A stretch of DNA of 64,000 nt from Pseudomonas sp. A-1 (GCF_004801855.1 NZ_SSTC01000010.1:1-64000); one strand, 5' to 3'. Counted from the stretch's first letter, positions 42,637 through 52,625 are shown. The notes: a model not told the origin generated them from the sequence alone. A program made the numbers and translations.

Positions 42637-43653
42637 TCAGTCGATCGGCGGGGCGTACAGCAGCCCGCCGTCGCGCCACAGGCGGTTGAGTCCCCGCTCG
42701 ATGTGCAGCCCACTGGCGGCGCCGAGATTGCGCTCGTACAGCTCGCCATAGTTGCCGACCGCCTTCACCGCGCGGAGCGCCCAGTCCTCGCGGGCGCCCA
42801 GCGCCTGCGCCAGCCGGCGGTCCTCGCTGCTCAGCAGGCGCCCGGTGGACCCACCCAGCTCACGCACGCGCGCATCGACATTGGCCTGGGTCACGCCGTA
42901 CTCCTCGGCCAGCACCAGCACGTGCAGCACCCAGCGCACCAGGCTGACCCACTGCAGATCCTCCCCCGCCACCACCGGCGCGAGCGGCTCCTTGGAGATG
43001 CGCTCCGGCAGGATCAAGAAGGCCTGCGGGCCACCCGGCGCGCCCAGGCGCATGGCGGCCAGTTGCGCCGAATCCGCGGTCAGCGCCTGGCAGCGGCCGG
43101 CCAGGAAGGCCTGTGTCGCGGCGGGCAGCGAATCGCTGACCAGCGGCTGCCAGTTCAGGCCATTGAGCCGGGCGTGGTCGGCCAGATTGCCTTCGTGGGT
43201 GGTGCCCTTGACCACGCAGACGGTCGCCTGCGCGAGATCGGCCAGCCCAGAGAGGCCGCTGGCGCCGGGCACCATGAATGCCTGGCCGTCGTAGAACAGC
43301 ACCGCCGGGAACTGCACCTGCAGGAAGGCCTCGCGGGTCAGCGTCCAGGTGGTGTTGCGCACCAGCAGATCGATCTTGCGCGCCTGCAGGGCGGGGAAAC
43401 GGGTCGAGGCCCGCAGCGGCACGAAGGCCACCTTCTCGGCATCGCCCAGCAGCGCCGCCGCCACCGCGCGGCAGAAGTCGGCGTCGAGGCCGCGCCAGCG
43501 CCCGCCGGCGTCCGCCTCGGAAAAGCCGGGAATGCCTTCGCTCACCCCGCAGCGCAGCTCGCCGCGCGCCTTGATGCTGTCCATGACCTGCCCGGCGTGC
43601 GCCGGCGCGCCCAGCACCGCAGCCAACAGCAGGGGCAGGAAAGGCCAGCGCAT
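42637..43653 (-). CDS. amino-acid-type ABC substrate-binding protein
   Basis: 338 residues with a signal peptide (GAPAHA before GQVMD). The family 3 solute-binding fold is clear: IKARGELRCGVSEGIPGFSE, GLDADFCRAVAAALLG, DLLVRNTTWTLTRE, and later LPERISKEPLAPVV. The closest resemblance is to general L-amino-acid (AapJ-type) binding proteins. No permease or ATPase is nearby. It lies 15 bp after the efflux outer-membrane gene and 11 bp before the SLC13-type gene, an unusual setting for a solute-binding protein. Confidence 0.87.
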   Translation of the reverse strand: MRWPFLPLLLAAVLGAPAHAGQVMDSIKARGELRCGVSEGIPGFSEADAGGRWRGLDADFCRAVAAALLGDAEKVAFVPLRASTRFPALQARKIDLLVRNTTWTLTREAFLQVQFPAVLFYDGQAFMVPGASGLSGLADLAQATVCVVKGTTHEGNLADHARLNGLNWQPLVSDSLPAATQAFLAGRCQALTADSAQLAAMRLGAPGGPQAFLILPERISKEPLAPVVAGEDLQWVSLVRWVLHVLVLAEEYGVTQANVDARVRELGGSTGRLLSSEDRRLAQALGAREDWALRAVKAVGNYGELYERNLGAASGLHIERGLNRLWRDGGLLYAPPID

Positions 43654-43668
43654 AGCTTCAGTCCTCGC

Positions 43669-45081
43669 TCACGGCCGGCTATCGGACGGCGACCAGCCGC
43701 CGCCCAGCGCCCGATACAGGCTGACCGCCGCGCTCAGTTGCTGCTGGCGGGTCTGCGACTCCAGCAGCTCGGCCTGGAACAGGCTGCGCTCGGAGTCCAG
43801 CACCTCCAGGTAGCTGACCAGCCCGCCGTCGTAGCGCGCCCGCGACAGGCGCGCCGCGGTGCGCGCCGCAGTGAGCTGGCGCTGGCGGGCGACGTGCTCG
43901 TCGCGCGCAGTGCGCAGGCCGGCAAGCGAGTCGTCCACGTCGCGCAGGCCGTTGAGCACCGCCTGCTCGTAGCCCAGCCGCGCCTGCTCGGCGCGCTGAC
44001 GCTGGGCTTGCTCGACGGCCTTGAGCTGCCCGGCGTTGAAGATCGGCGCGAAGAGGTTGCCGAGCACGTTCCAGCTTTCGCTGTCGCCCTCGACCAGGTC
44101 GCTGAGGTCGCGGCTGGCATAGCCGAAGCTGGCGGTCAGCGACAGCGACGGCAGCCGCTGGGCACGAGCCACGCCGATGCGCGCGGTCTCGGCGGCCAGT
44201 ATCTGCTCGGCGGCGAGGATGTCCGGCCGGCGCTCCAGCAGGTTCAGCGGCAGGCCAGCCGGCACCTCGACCGGCAGGCTCTGCTGCGCCAGTTGCGTAC
44301 CGCGCTCGATGGCCCGCGGCCGCGAGCCGACCAGCACGCTCAGGGCGTTCTCGGTCTGGCGCACGGCGCGGTCGAAGGCCGCCACCGAGGCCTGGGCGTC
44401 GGCGGCCTCGATCTCGGCCTGGTTGACGTCCAGCTCCGGCACCGTGCCCTTCTCGAAACGCGCGCGGATGATCGCCAGGGCGTCCTCGCGCGACTTCAGG
44501 GTGCGCGTGGAGATGCGCAGGCGGTCGTCGAGGTCGAGCAGCTGGAAGTAGGTGGTGGCCACCGCGGCGACCAGCGAGATGGTCACGCTGCGCGCGTTCT
44601 CCTCGCTGCCCAGCAGGTCGGCCCGCGCCGCCTCGGTGGCGCGGCGCAGCTTGCCCCACAGGTCGATCTCGAAGAAGGCGGCGCCGTTGAGGAAGTAGCT
44701 GCTCTCGGTCTCGGCCCCCGGCAGGATGTTGCGGCTCTGCGAGGAGCGCCCGGCGCCGGCCTCGGCGTCGAGGACCGGGAACTGGTTGGCCCGCTCGATG
44801 CGCAGCAGCGCCGCCGCCTCCTCGATGCGCGCGACCGCCACGCCGAGGTCGCGGTTGTTGTCCAGCGCCTCGCGGATCAGCGCGTCGAGGCGGTCGTCGG
44901 CGAACACGTCCCACCAGTCGAGGTTGGCGAACGAGGCATCGGTGGCGGCCGGCTCCTTCCAGGCGACCGGCATGTCGAGCGGCGGGCGCTGGTAGTCGGG
45001 GCCGACCATGCAGCCGCCGACCAGCAGCAGCCCGGACAGCAGCACGGTCGCCGGCAGCGGCCGGCGGACGAATCCCTTCAT
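43669..45081 (-). CDS. RND efflux outer-membrane channel (OprM/NodT family)
   Basis: 470 residues. A lipoprotein signal with lipobox LLVGGC near residue 24 is followed by MVGPDYQRPP, the family hallmark. The two OEP repeats are seen, with conserved LPVEVPAGLPLNLLERRPDI and the terminal ALGGGW. It forms the trimeric exit duct of the pump encoded upstream. Its ATG overlaps the stop of the RND gene by 4 bp (ATGA), so translation is coupled. Confidence 0.94.
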   Translation of the reverse strand: MKGFVRRPLPATVLLSGLLLVGGCMVGPDYQRPPLDMPVAWKEPAATDASFANLDWWDVFADDRLDALIREALDNNRDLGVAVARIEEAAALLRIERANQFPVLDAEAGAGRSSQSRNILPGAETESSYFLNGAAFFEIDLWGKLRRATEAARADLLGSEENARSVTISLVAAVATTYFQLLDLDDRLRISTRTLKSREDALAIIRARFEKGTVPELDVNQAEIEAADAQASVAAFDRAVRQTENALSVLVGSRPRAIERGTQLAQQSLPVEVPAGLPLNLLERRPDILAAEQILAAETARIGVARAQRLPSLSLTASFGYASRDLSDLVEGDSESWNVLGNLFAPIFNAGQLKAVEQAQRQRAEQARLGYEQAVLNGLRDVDDSLAGLRTARDEHVARQRQLTAARTAARLSRARYDGGLVSYLEVLDSERSLFQAELLESQTRQQQLSAAVSLYRALGGGWSPSDSRP

Positions 45082-48000
45082 GGCCTGGCCTCCTCGTTCA
45101 CGTGCTCGGCCTGCGGCGGCTTCTTCTTCCTGCCGGTCAGGTACTTCTCGACGACCACGAACAGCCCCGGCACCAGCACCACGCCGACCACGGTGGCGGT
45201 GAGCATGCCGGCGAACGAGGTCATGCCCATGATCTTGCGCGCCTCGGCGCCGGCGCCGCTGGCGAGGATCAGCGGGATCACGCCGAGGATGAAGGCGAAC
45301 GAGGTCATCAGGATCGGCCGAAAGCGCAGCCGCGCCGCCGCCAGCGCTGCCTCCACCGGCCCCTTGCCCTTCTCGATCTCGGTACGGGCGAACTCGACGA
45401 TCAGGATGGCGTTCTTCGCGGCGAGGCCGATCAGCATCACCAGGCCGATCTGGGCGAACACGTTGTTCTCGTAGCTGGCGCTGAAGTGGCGCGCCAGCCA
45501 CAGGCCGAACATCGCCCCGCAGATCGCGATGGGTGTGCCGAACAGCACGCCGAAGGGCAGCGACCAGCTCTCGTACTGGGCGGCGAGGATCAGGAACACG
45601 AACACCAGCGCCATGACGAACACCATGCTGCCGGAGCCCTCCGCCGCCTTCTCCTGGTAGGACATGGCGTTCCAGGCGTAGGACATGTCGCTGGGCAGCA
45701 CCTCGGCCGCCACCTCCTCCAGCGCCTTCAGCGCCTGCGCCGAGCTGTAGCCCGGCGCCGGACGGCCGGTGACCTCGGCCGCGCGGAACATGTTGAAGCG
45801 GTAGGTGAACTCGGGGCCGTTGGTGGACTCGTCGGTGAGCAGGGTGTTCATCGGCACCATCGCGCCGGCGGCGTTGCGCACGTAGAACAGCGAGGCGTCG
45901 GCGAGATCCTTGCGGTAGTCGCTCTCCGCCTGCACGTAGACCTTGTACAGCCGGCCGAAGCGGTTGAAGTCGTTGACGTAGGCGCCGCCGAGGAACGATC
46001 CGAGGGTCTGGTTGACGTCCGCCGGGGTGACGCCGAGCTTCATGGTCTTCTGGATGTCCACGTCCATGTAGATCTGCGGCACCGTGGCCCGGTAGGTGGT
46101 GTACAGCCCGGCGATCTCCGGGCGCTTGCCGGCCGCCTCCATGAACGCCCGGGTCTGCTCGGCCAGGTAGTCGGGGCTGTTGCCGACGCGGTCCTGCAGC
46201 ATGATCGAGAAGCCGGAGCCGGTGCCGAGGCCGGGAATGGCCGGTGGGCCGAAGGCGATGGCGATGCCCTCGTTGACCGCCGCCAGCTTGCCGTTCAGAC
46301 GGTGCGCCACGTTGGTGGCCTTGTCCTGCGCTGCCGGTCGTTCGTCCCAGTCCTTGAGCTGGATGAAGAAGAAGGCGTTGTTGGTCGACGAGGCGCCGGA
46401 CAGGAAGCTGTAGCCGGTGACCGTGGTGTAGGACTCGATGGCCGGCTCGGCGGCGAGGATCGCCTCGACCTTGGCCGCGGCGGCGTGGGTGCGCTCCAGC
46501 GAGGCGGCGTCGGGCAGCTGCAGGTTGGCCATCAGGTAGGCCTGGTCCTCCTCGGGCACGAAGCCGCCGGGCACGCTGCGGAACAGCGCCACCAGCAGCA
46601 CCACCAGCACGCCGAGCACCGCCAGCGCGCGCAGCGGGCGGTGGGTGAAGCGGCTGGTCAGGCCGATGTACCTGTCGGTCGCCGCGTCGAGGATGCGGTT
46701 GAAGCCGGCGAAGAAGCGCCCCAGCCAGCCCTTGCTGCCATGGCCGTGCGGCTGCAGCAGGGTGCTCGACAGCGCTGGGCTGAGCGACAGGGCGACGATC
46801 GCCGAGATGATGACCGAGATGGCGATGGTGATGGCGAACTGCTGGTAGAGCCGGCCGGTGATGCCCGACATGGCGGCCACCGGCACGAACACCGCGGTGA
46901 GCGACAGCGCCGTGGCGATCACCGGGCCGCTGACCTCCTTCATGGTCTGGATGGTCGCCTCGCGGCGCGGCATGCCGCGCTCCATCTTCTCCGACACGCC
47001 CTCCACCACCACGATGGCGTCGTCCACCACGATGCCGATGGCCAGCACCAGGCCGAGCAGCGAGAAGGTGTTGATCGAGAAGCCGAGCAGCGGGAACACC
47101 GCGAAGGTGCCGACCAGCGCCACCGGCACCGCCAGGGTCGGGATCAGCGTGGCGCGGAAGTTCTGCAGGAAGATGAACACCACCAGGGTGACGATGACCG
47201 TGGCCTCGAACAGGGTGCGGACGATCTCCTTGATGCCCGCCGACACCGGCTTGGTGGTGTCCAGGGAAACCACGTACTCGACGTCCTGCGGGAAGCGCTC
47301 CTTCATCTGCTCCATCGCCGCGCGGATCTTCTCCGCCACCTCCAGACCGTTGGCGTCGGGCAACTGGTAGACCGCCAGCACCGCCGCCGGCTTGGAGCCG
47401 AAGGCGCCGATCTGGTTGTAGGTCTCGGCGCCCAGCTCGATGCGCGCCACGTCGCGCAGCAACACCTGCGAGCCGTCCGGATTGGAGCGCACCACCACCT
47501 GGCCGAACTGCTCGGGCGTCTCCAGGCGGCCGCGGGTCTGCACCGCGTAGGCGAACTCGGTGCCCGGCGCGGCAGGCGGGCCGCCGAGCTTGCCGGCCGG
47601 GGTCAGCACGTTCTGCTGCTGCACGGCGGTGACGATGTCCGGCACGGTGAGCCCCAGGCGGCTGAGCTGGTCCGGCTTGATCCAGATGCGCATGGCGTAG
47701 TCGGCGCCGCCGAAGATGGTGACCTGGCCGACGCCCTGGATGCGGGCAATCTCGTCGAGCACGTTGATCGACATGTAGTTGGTGAGGAAGTCGGCGTTGT
47801 AGCTGCCGCCCGGCGAGCGCAGGGTCACCAGCATCAGCGGGAAGGCCAGCGCCTTCTTGACCTTCACCCCGCGGCGCTTGACGTCCTCGGGCAGCTGCGC
47901 GGAACCCTCGGACACGCGGTTCTGCACCAGCACGTTGGAGATGTCGAGATCGGCGCCGACCTCGAAGGCCACCGACAGGGTCATCTGACCGTTGCTGGCG

Positions 48001-48245
48001 TTGGTCGACTTCATGTACAGCATGTTCTCGACGCCGTTGACCTTCTGCTCCAGCGGCGTGGCCACCGACTGCTCGACGTTCACCGCGTTGGCGCCGTCGT
48101 AGGTGGTCTCGACCTTGATCTCCGGCGGGGTGATGTCGGGGTACTGGGCGATGGGCAGGCTGCCCATCGCCACCAGGCCGACGATGACGATGATGATCGA
48201 GATCACCATCGCGAAGATGGGCCGGCGAACGAAGAACTCACCCAT
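45078..48245 (-). CDS. RND multidrug efflux permease (HAE1 family)
   Basis: 1055 residues with the twelve-helix RND layout. It starts MGEFFVRRPIFAMVISIIIV, with the conserved PIAQYPDITPPEI and the helix-4 proton relay DD in GIVVDDAIVVVE. The two large periplasmic loops and the second-half motif IGLAAKNAILIVEFA are intact. It resembles MexF-type and other HAE1 pumps; substrates are unknown. GGAGGG precedes ATG 48245, which overlaps the end of the membrane-fusion gene by 8 bp. No regulator gene is next to the pump. Confidence 0.95.
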   Translation of the reverse strand: MGEFFVRRPIFAMVISIIIVIVGLVAMGSLPIAQYPDITPPEIKVETTYDGANAVNVEQSVATPLEQKVNGVENMLYMKSTNASNGQMTLSVAFEVGADLDISNVLVQNRVSEGSAQLPEDVKRRGVKVKKALAFPLMLVTLRSPGGSYNADFLTNYMSINVLDEIARIQGVGQVTIFGGADYAMRIWIKPDQLSRLGLTVPDIVTAVQQQNVLTPAGKLGGPPAAPGTEFAYAVQTRGRLETPEQFGQVVVRSNPDGSQVLLRDVARIELGAETYNQIGAFGSKPAAVLAVYQLPDANGLEVAEKIRAAMEQMKERFPQDVEYVVSLDTTKPVSAGIKEIVRTLFEATVIVTLVVFIFLQNFRATLIPTLAVPVALVGTFAVFPLLGFSINTFSLLGLVLAIGIVVDDAIVVVEGVSEKMERGMPRREATIQTMKEVSGPVIATALSLTAVFVPVAAMSGITGRLYQQFAITIAISVIISAIVALSLSPALSSTLLQPHGHGSKGWLGRFFAGFNRILDAATDRYIGLTSRFTHRPLRALAVLGVLVVLLVALFRSVPGGFVPEEDQAYLMANLQLPDAASLERTHAAAAKVEAILAAEPAIESYTTVTGYSFLSGASSTNNAFFFIQLKDWDERPAAQDKATNVAHRLNGKLAAVNEGIAIAFGPPAIPGLGTGSGFSIMLQDRVGNSPDYLAEQTRAFMEAAGKRPEIAGLYTTYRATVPQIYMDVDIQKTMKLGVTPADVNQTLGSFLGGAYVNDFNRFGRLYKVYVQAESDYRKDLADASLFYVRNAAGAMVPMNTLLTDESTNGPEFTYRFNMFRAAEVTGRPAPGYSSAQALKALEEVAAEVLPSDMSYAWNAMSYQEKAAEGSGSMVFVMALVFVFLILAAQYESWSLPFGVLFGTPIAICGAMFGLWLARHFSASYENNVFAQIGLVMLIGLAAKNAILIVEFARTEIEKGKGPVEAALAAARLRFRPILMTSFAFILGVIPLILASGAGAEARKIMGMTSFAGMLTATVVGVVLVPGLFVVVEKYLTGRKKKPPQAEHVNEEARP

Positions 48246-49434
48246 TCTTGCCACCCTCCGCCACCGGCGGCAGTTCGCTGGCATCGGCCGGGCGCGGCTT
48301 GACGGTCATGCCCGGACGCAGGCGCAGCAGCGACGCCACCGCGACCCGCTCGCCCGGCTGCAGGCCGGACTCGATCACCCAGTCGCTGCCCAGGCGCTGG
48401 CCCACCTGCACCTGGCGCACCTCCACCGTGTCGTCCGCCTTGATGACGAACACCCGGTGCACCGACTGCAGCTCGCTGACCGCGCGCTGCGGCAGCAGGA
48501 TGGCGCCCTTGATCTCGTCGGCATCGAAGCGGATGCGCGCGAACATGCCGGGGCGCAGCAGTCCCTGGGGATTGGGGAACTCAGCTTCGATGGTCAGCGC
48601 GCCGGTGGTGGGGTCGATGTTGCGGTCGACCTTGGTCGGCACGCCGCGCTGCTCGTACAGGCTGCCGTCGGCGAGGATCAGCGACAGCGGCCGCTGGCCT
48701 GCGGTCGCGATGCTGCCATCGGCGGCCTTGCCCTGCTGCTGGTCGGCCAGCCGCCGCGCGGCGTTGAGGTAACCGCGCTCGGTGATCGACACCCGCACGG
48801 CGATGGGGTCGGTGCGCGAGATGACGTTGAGCAGGCCGCCGTTGTTGCGCTGGCTGACGAAGTCGCCCACCTCCGCCTCGGACAGGCCGATCAGGCCGCG
48901 CTCGGGCGCACGGATCTTCGTGTAGCCCAGTTCGAGCTGGGCCAGCTCGACCTGCGCCCTGGCCGCTTCCACGTAGCTCTTGGCCGCCTCGTAGTTGGCC
49001 ACCGCGCCATCCAGATCCAGCTGGCTGACCGCGTTGATCTCGGCCAGCGGCCGGATGCGGTCGAGGTCCGCCTTGGTCTTCACCAGGCTGGTGCGCGCCT
49101 GCGCCAGCATCGCGTTGGCCTGCGCGACCTTGGCCTGGAACGGCTGCGGGTCGATGCTGTAGAGCAGCGCGCCCTTGTCGACGAAGGTGCCTTCCTTGAA
49201 GTGGATGCCGTCGAGGAAGCCGTCGACCCGTGCGCGGATGGTCACGTCGGTGGAGCCGACGGTTTCGCCGATCACGTCAAGGGGGATGTTCACGTCCCTG
49301 GCGGCGACGGTGACGACCGGAACCTCCATCACCGCCGCCGGCGGCGGCGCCTTGCTGTCGCAGCCGATCAGGAGCATCGGCAGAAGCGCGATGATCATCC
49401 TCGACAGCTGGCGTTGACTGATTTTTTCTGACAT
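48238..49434 (-). CDS. RND efflux membrane-fusion (periplasmic adaptor) protein
   Basis: 398 residues from ATG 49434; in-frame ATG 49446 and TTG 49449 are alternatives. A lipoprotein signal has lipobox LLIGC near residue 25. The adaptor order is present: VPVVTVAARDVNIPLDVIGETVGS, first lipoyl half (RVDGFLDGIHFKEGTFVDKGALL), coiled hairpin, second lipoyl half (YTKIRAPERGLIGLSEAEVGD), and the barrel and membrane-proximal parts. First gene of the pump trio. It is preceded by a DUF3313 lipoprotein 57 bp upstream. Confidence 0.93.
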   Translation of the reverse strand: MSEKISQRQLSRMIIALLPMLLIGCDSKAPPPAAVMEVPVVTVAARDVNIPLDVIGETVGSTDVTIRARVDGFLDGIHFKEGTFVDKGALLYSIDPQPFQAKVAQANAMLAQARTSLVKTKADLDRIRPLAEINAVSQLDLDGAVANYEAAKSYVEAARAQVELAQLELGYTKIRAPERGLIGLSEAEVGDFVSQRNNGGLLNVISRTDPIAVRVSITERGYLNAARRLADQQQGKAADGSIATAGQRPLSLILADGSLYEQRGVPTKVDRNIDPTTGALTIEAEFPNPQGLLRPGMFARIRFDADEIKGAILLPQRAVSELQSVHRVFVIKADDTVEVRQVQVGQRLGSDWVIESGLQPGERVAVASLLRLRPGMTVKPRPADASELPPVAEGGKNG

Positions 49435-49491
49435 GGCGTCGTCCATCAACGGTCGTCACGGGGCGGCTCGATCACGCACGGCCACAGGGCG

Positions 49492-50172
49492 CTACTCGAA
49501 CTTCTCGATATCGCGCACGATGCCGTCGATCACGCCCTTGAGCGTGCTCAGGGTCACCTGCTCTTCCTTGTTTTCCAGCTCCTTGCCGTAGCCCTTGCGC
49601 ACCACCTGCAGCACCGGCTGGCCGGTGCCGGCGTCGATCAGCTCGGCTTCGACGAACAGCTCGGTGGTACGGTCGCGCGCACCGGCCGCCGTCGTCGCGG
49701 CGGCGGTAACCAGGGCGATCGGGATCACCTCGTAGGGTTTGAGCCCTTCGGCCTTGGTATCCACGCCGGTGATGGCGGCGCGCAGCACCAGGGTCTGCCC
49801 GCGCGGCAGCGAGCCCTGCGGCGTGCTGGCCGGGTCGTGCACCTGGAAGCGCCTGCCGAAGGCAGTCTTGACCTGCTGGGCGGCATACGCCTGCAGGTCA
49901 GCCAGCGCCTTGGCGCCGATCTGTTCGGACGGGGTCGGCGCAGGATAGAAACCGATCGACTGCACGATCACGTGCCGGTAGTTGTCCAGCCTGACGCCCG
50001 GCGCCATCCAGCGCATGACCGGCTGCCCCGTGGCCGACGTGGCCGGCTGCAGCCGCGAGTAGTCCGCCAGGAACCCGGAATACTGCTCCGGCTTGGTGAC
50101 TTGCGACGCGCAGCCGCCGAGCAGCAGTGCCGAAAGCACCAGCCCGGTGAGAACGATAGTGGAGCGCTTCAT
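49492..50172 (-). CDS. DUF3313 family lipoprotein
   Basis: 226 residues. A lipoprotein signal has lipobox LLLGGC near residue 21. The DUF3313 pattern follows: YSGFLADYSRLQP, MRWMAPGVRLDNYRHVIV, and later a Gly/Ala hydrophobic stretch (IPIALVTAAATTAAGA) and FVEAELIDAGTGQPV. Function is unknown; members are exported and are often encoded near stress or envelope genes. AGGAG precedes ATG 50172. It sits between the third-in-line binding protein and the RND pump genes. Confidence 0.88.
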   Translation of the reverse strand: MKRSTIVLTGLVLSALLLGGCASQVTKPEQYSGFLADYSRLQPATSATGQPVMRWMAPGVRLDNYRHVIVQSIGFYPAPTPSEQIGAKALADLQAYAAQQVKTAFGRRFQVHDPASTPQGSLPRGQTLVLRAAITGVDTKAEGLKPYEVIPIALVTAAATTAAGARDRTTELFVEAELIDAGTGQPVLQVVRKGYGKELENKEEQVTLSTLKGVIDGIVRDIEKFE

Positions 50173-50259
50173 GTGTTTCTCCTGTGCCTTGACGGGTCGG
50201 TCGACGAGCGCCCTTCATTCGCATCGAGGCGCCATCGGGATCACTGGAAACCACGGCTG

Positions 50260-51165
50260 CTAGGGCAATGCATAGACGCGCGAGAGGATCTTGAGCATCT
50301 CGCCGGGCGCGCCGAAGTAGCGGGTGTGCAACTGCTCGAGCTCGCCCGTGCGGTACATCTCGCTGAGCACGGTATCCACCAGCAGGCGGAAATCCTCGTC
50401 GCTGCGCGCCATGGCCATGGATACCGGGGCGATCTCGAAGATGCGGTCCAGCACCGTCATCCCCGCCGCGCCCTCGGCCTTGCTCAGGCCATGCTGCAGC
50501 AGCATGCGCTCGGCGAAGAACGCATCGACCTTGCCCGCGGCCACCATCTGCATGCCCTGCTCGTGGCTGCCGACCGTGACCAGGGTGGCGATCACCCCGA
50601 GCTTGCGCATCTTGTCGCGCACCCAGTCCTCGGTGACCCCGCCCTCGATGGTCGCGAAGGTGTGGTTGGCCAGCCCCTGGTTGATGGTGGCCCGCCAGGT
50701 CGGCCCGCTGTGCACCGCCTCGCCATTGAGCGCGTTGACCAGCGACGGCGGCGCGTCCTTGCGGACCAGGGCGGAGAGACCGGCGGTGTACACCGGCCGC
50801 GAGTAGCTCACCGACTTGCGCCGCTCCAGGGTTTCCGGCGTAGGGCTGCAGAGGATGTCGATCGTTCCCGAAGTGATGGCGGCGATGGCATGCTCGCCAC
50901 TGACCGCCCGGTAGCGTACCTGCATGTCGCTCAGCCCCAGCCCGGTTTTCACGGCGTCGGCGACCTTCAGGCACAGGTCGATGGCATAGCCGCCGGGCTT
51001 GCCGCTCTCCTCGCTGCTGAACGGCGCGAGGTCGGGCAGATAGCCCAGGGTGAGCGCATTGCTGGCACGCACGCGCTCGAGCGTCTGGGCGCCCGCCAGC
51101 ATCGGCAGCAGCGCGAGCAAGCCGGCGAGCAGCAGACTGACTGATTTGTGTGGCTTCATGTTCAT
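50260..51165 (-). CDS. family 3 extracellular solute-binding protein
   Basis: 301 residues with a signal peptide (MLAGA before QTLERV). Typical motifs are SNALTLGYLPDLAPFSS, GYAIDLCLKVADAV, SGTIDILCSPTPETLERRKSV, and AAGKVDAFFAERMLL, as in amino-acid-binding ABC proteins. No ABC membrane components accompany it. Start is ATG 51165 (AGGAC upstream) or ATG 51159. Its position 47 bp after a PotE-like antiporter suggests sensing or capture of an amino acid or amine used by the decarboxylase system; this is inference. Confidence 0.86.
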   Translation of the reverse strand: MNMKPHKSVSLLLAGLLALLPMLAGAQTLERVRASNALTLGYLPDLAPFSSEESGKPGGYAIDLCLKVADAVKTGLGLSDMQVRYRAVSGEHAIAAITSGTIDILCSPTPETLERRKSVSYSRPVYTAGLSALVRKDAPPSLVNALNGEAVHSGPTWRATINQGLANHTFATIEGGVTEDWVRDKMRKLGVIATLVTVGSHEQGMQMVAAGKVDAFFAERMLLQHGLSKAEGAAGMTVLDRIFEIAPVSMAMARSDEDFRLLVDTVLSEMYRTGELEQLHTRYFGAPGEMLKILSRVYALP

Positions 51166-51212
51166 GTCCTGGTCCCTACATTCGGAGGTCATGGCAATCC
51201 CGGAGATGGCGC

Positions 51213-52547
51213 TCAGGCCCTGGTGGCCATGGCCGCCGGACGCTCTTCGACGAAGTTCTTGGCGATGAAGCCGTAGAGCAGGTAACCGATCGCCATCACG
51301 ATCAGGGCGCCGAACACCGCATCCTTGCCGGAGGCATAGATGGCGTAGTACGAGTACGCCATGGCGATCAGCAGCGCCGCCACGTTGCGGCTGTACACCG
51401 CGCCACTGACGTTGGACTTGTGCATGATCACCAGCAGGCCGGTGAGCGCGGTGACGTAGGGAATCAGGTTGGTCACCGCCGCCAGGCTGACCAGCTTGCC
51501 GAACTGCTCGCTGGCATTGGGCGAGATGGTCGACAGCGCCATCAGGGTCTGGATCACGCCGCAGACCAGCATGCCGATGATCGGCGCATCGGCGGCGGTG
51601 ACCCTGGAGAACAGCCTGGGGAACATGCCCTGGTCGGCGGTCATCTTGGCGGTCTGCGCCAGGGTGAACTGCCAGCCGAGCAGCGAGCCGATGCAGGCCA
51701 TCACCGCCAGCGCCATGATGATGTTGCCGACCAGCGGGTTGAACATCTGCGCGTAGACGTAGGCGAACGGCGCCGAGGAGTTGGCCAGCTCGGCGTTGGG
51801 CACGATGCCCTGGATCACCGTGGTCGACAGCACGTAGACCACCGCGGCGCCGAGGGTGCCGAACAGGCAGGCCAGCGGCACGTTGCGCTTGGGATCCTCC
51901 ACCGCGTCGGAACTCTGCGCCGCCGACTCCATGCCGAGGAAGGCCCACAGGGTCAGCGGGATGCTCTGGGTGATGGCGTCGCTGACCGCGATGCCGTTGG
52001 GGTTCCAGGCGGCCGCGAACACCTCCGGCTTGAACCAGAACCAGCCGATCACGCTGAGGCCGGCCACCGGGATGATCACCCCCCACACCGTCACCGTGCC
52101 GATCTTGCCGGTGATGCTCGGCCCGCCGAAGTTGGCGAAGGTGGTGATCCACAGCAGGGCGATGGTGCCGATGCACAGCGGGATGGCGCCGCTGCCCAGC
52201 CAGGGGATGAACGAGGTCAGGTAGCCCACCGCGGAAATGCCGATCGCCACGTTGCCGATCGCCAGCGACAGGAAGTAGAGGAACGAGCAGAGGAAGAATT
52301 CCGACTTGCCGTGCGCCTCCTCGCTGTAGGCCGACATGCCGCCGGAGCGGTTGCAGTAGATGCCGCACTGGGCGAAGCAGTAGGCGATGGCCATGGAGCC
52401 GACCGCGGTGATGATCCACGACAGCAGCGACACGGCGCCCAGCTGCGCCATGTTCGCCGGCAGCATGATGATGCCCGAGCCCATCATGTTGACCGCCACC
52501 AGGGTGGTGAGGCCGAACAGGCCCATCTTCTTGCTTGAATCAGCCAT
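51213..52547 (-). CDS. potE: PotE-like ornithine/putrescine (or related) antiporter
   Basis: 444 residues, an amino acid-polyamine-organocation transporter with twelve helices. It is close to Escherichia coli PotE at many points: MMGSGIIMLP, SWIITAVGSMAIAY, GNVAIGISAVGY, TVWGVIIPVAGLSVIGWFWF, and TLWAFLGMESA. PotE exchanges putrescine for ornithine and works with an ornithine decarboxylase to consume protons; a decarboxylase gene lies 78 bp upstream here. CadB-like (lysine/cadaverine) exchange is the alternative. AGGAG precedes ATG 52547. Confidence 0.9.
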   Translation of the reverse strand: MADSSKKMGLFGLTTLVAVNMMGSGIIMLPANMAQLGAVSLLSWIITAVGSMAIAYCFAQCGIYCNRSGGMSAYSEEAHGKSEFFLCSFLYFLSLAIGNVAIGISAVGYLTSFIPWLGSGAIPLCIGTIALLWITTFANFGGPSITGKIGTVTVWGVIIPVAGLSVIGWFWFKPEVFAAAWNPNGIAVSDAITQSIPLTLWAFLGMESAAQSSDAVEDPKRNVPLACLFGTLGAAVVYVLSTTVIQGIVPNAELANSSAPFAYVYAQMFNPLVGNIIMALAVMACIGSLLGWQFTLAQTAKMTADQGMFPRLFSRVTAADAPIIGMLVCGVIQTLMALSTISPNASEQFGKLVSLAAVTNLIPYVTALTGLLVIMHKSNVSGAVYSRNVAALLIAMAYSYYAIYASGKDAVFGALIVMAIGYLLYGFIAKNFVEERPAAMATRA

Positions 52548-52625
52548 ACGAGACTCCTCGCGCGATGTGCGACGCCGGCCCTGCCCCCGGCGGCCTGCAG
52601 CGCGCCGCCGGCCCGGGCCTATCGG

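Noticed and set aside
45102-48302. 1066-codon open frame opposite the RND permease gene
   Set aside because: Low-complexity translation rich in His, Gln, Arg and Asp, mirroring an intact RND protein; same cause as above.
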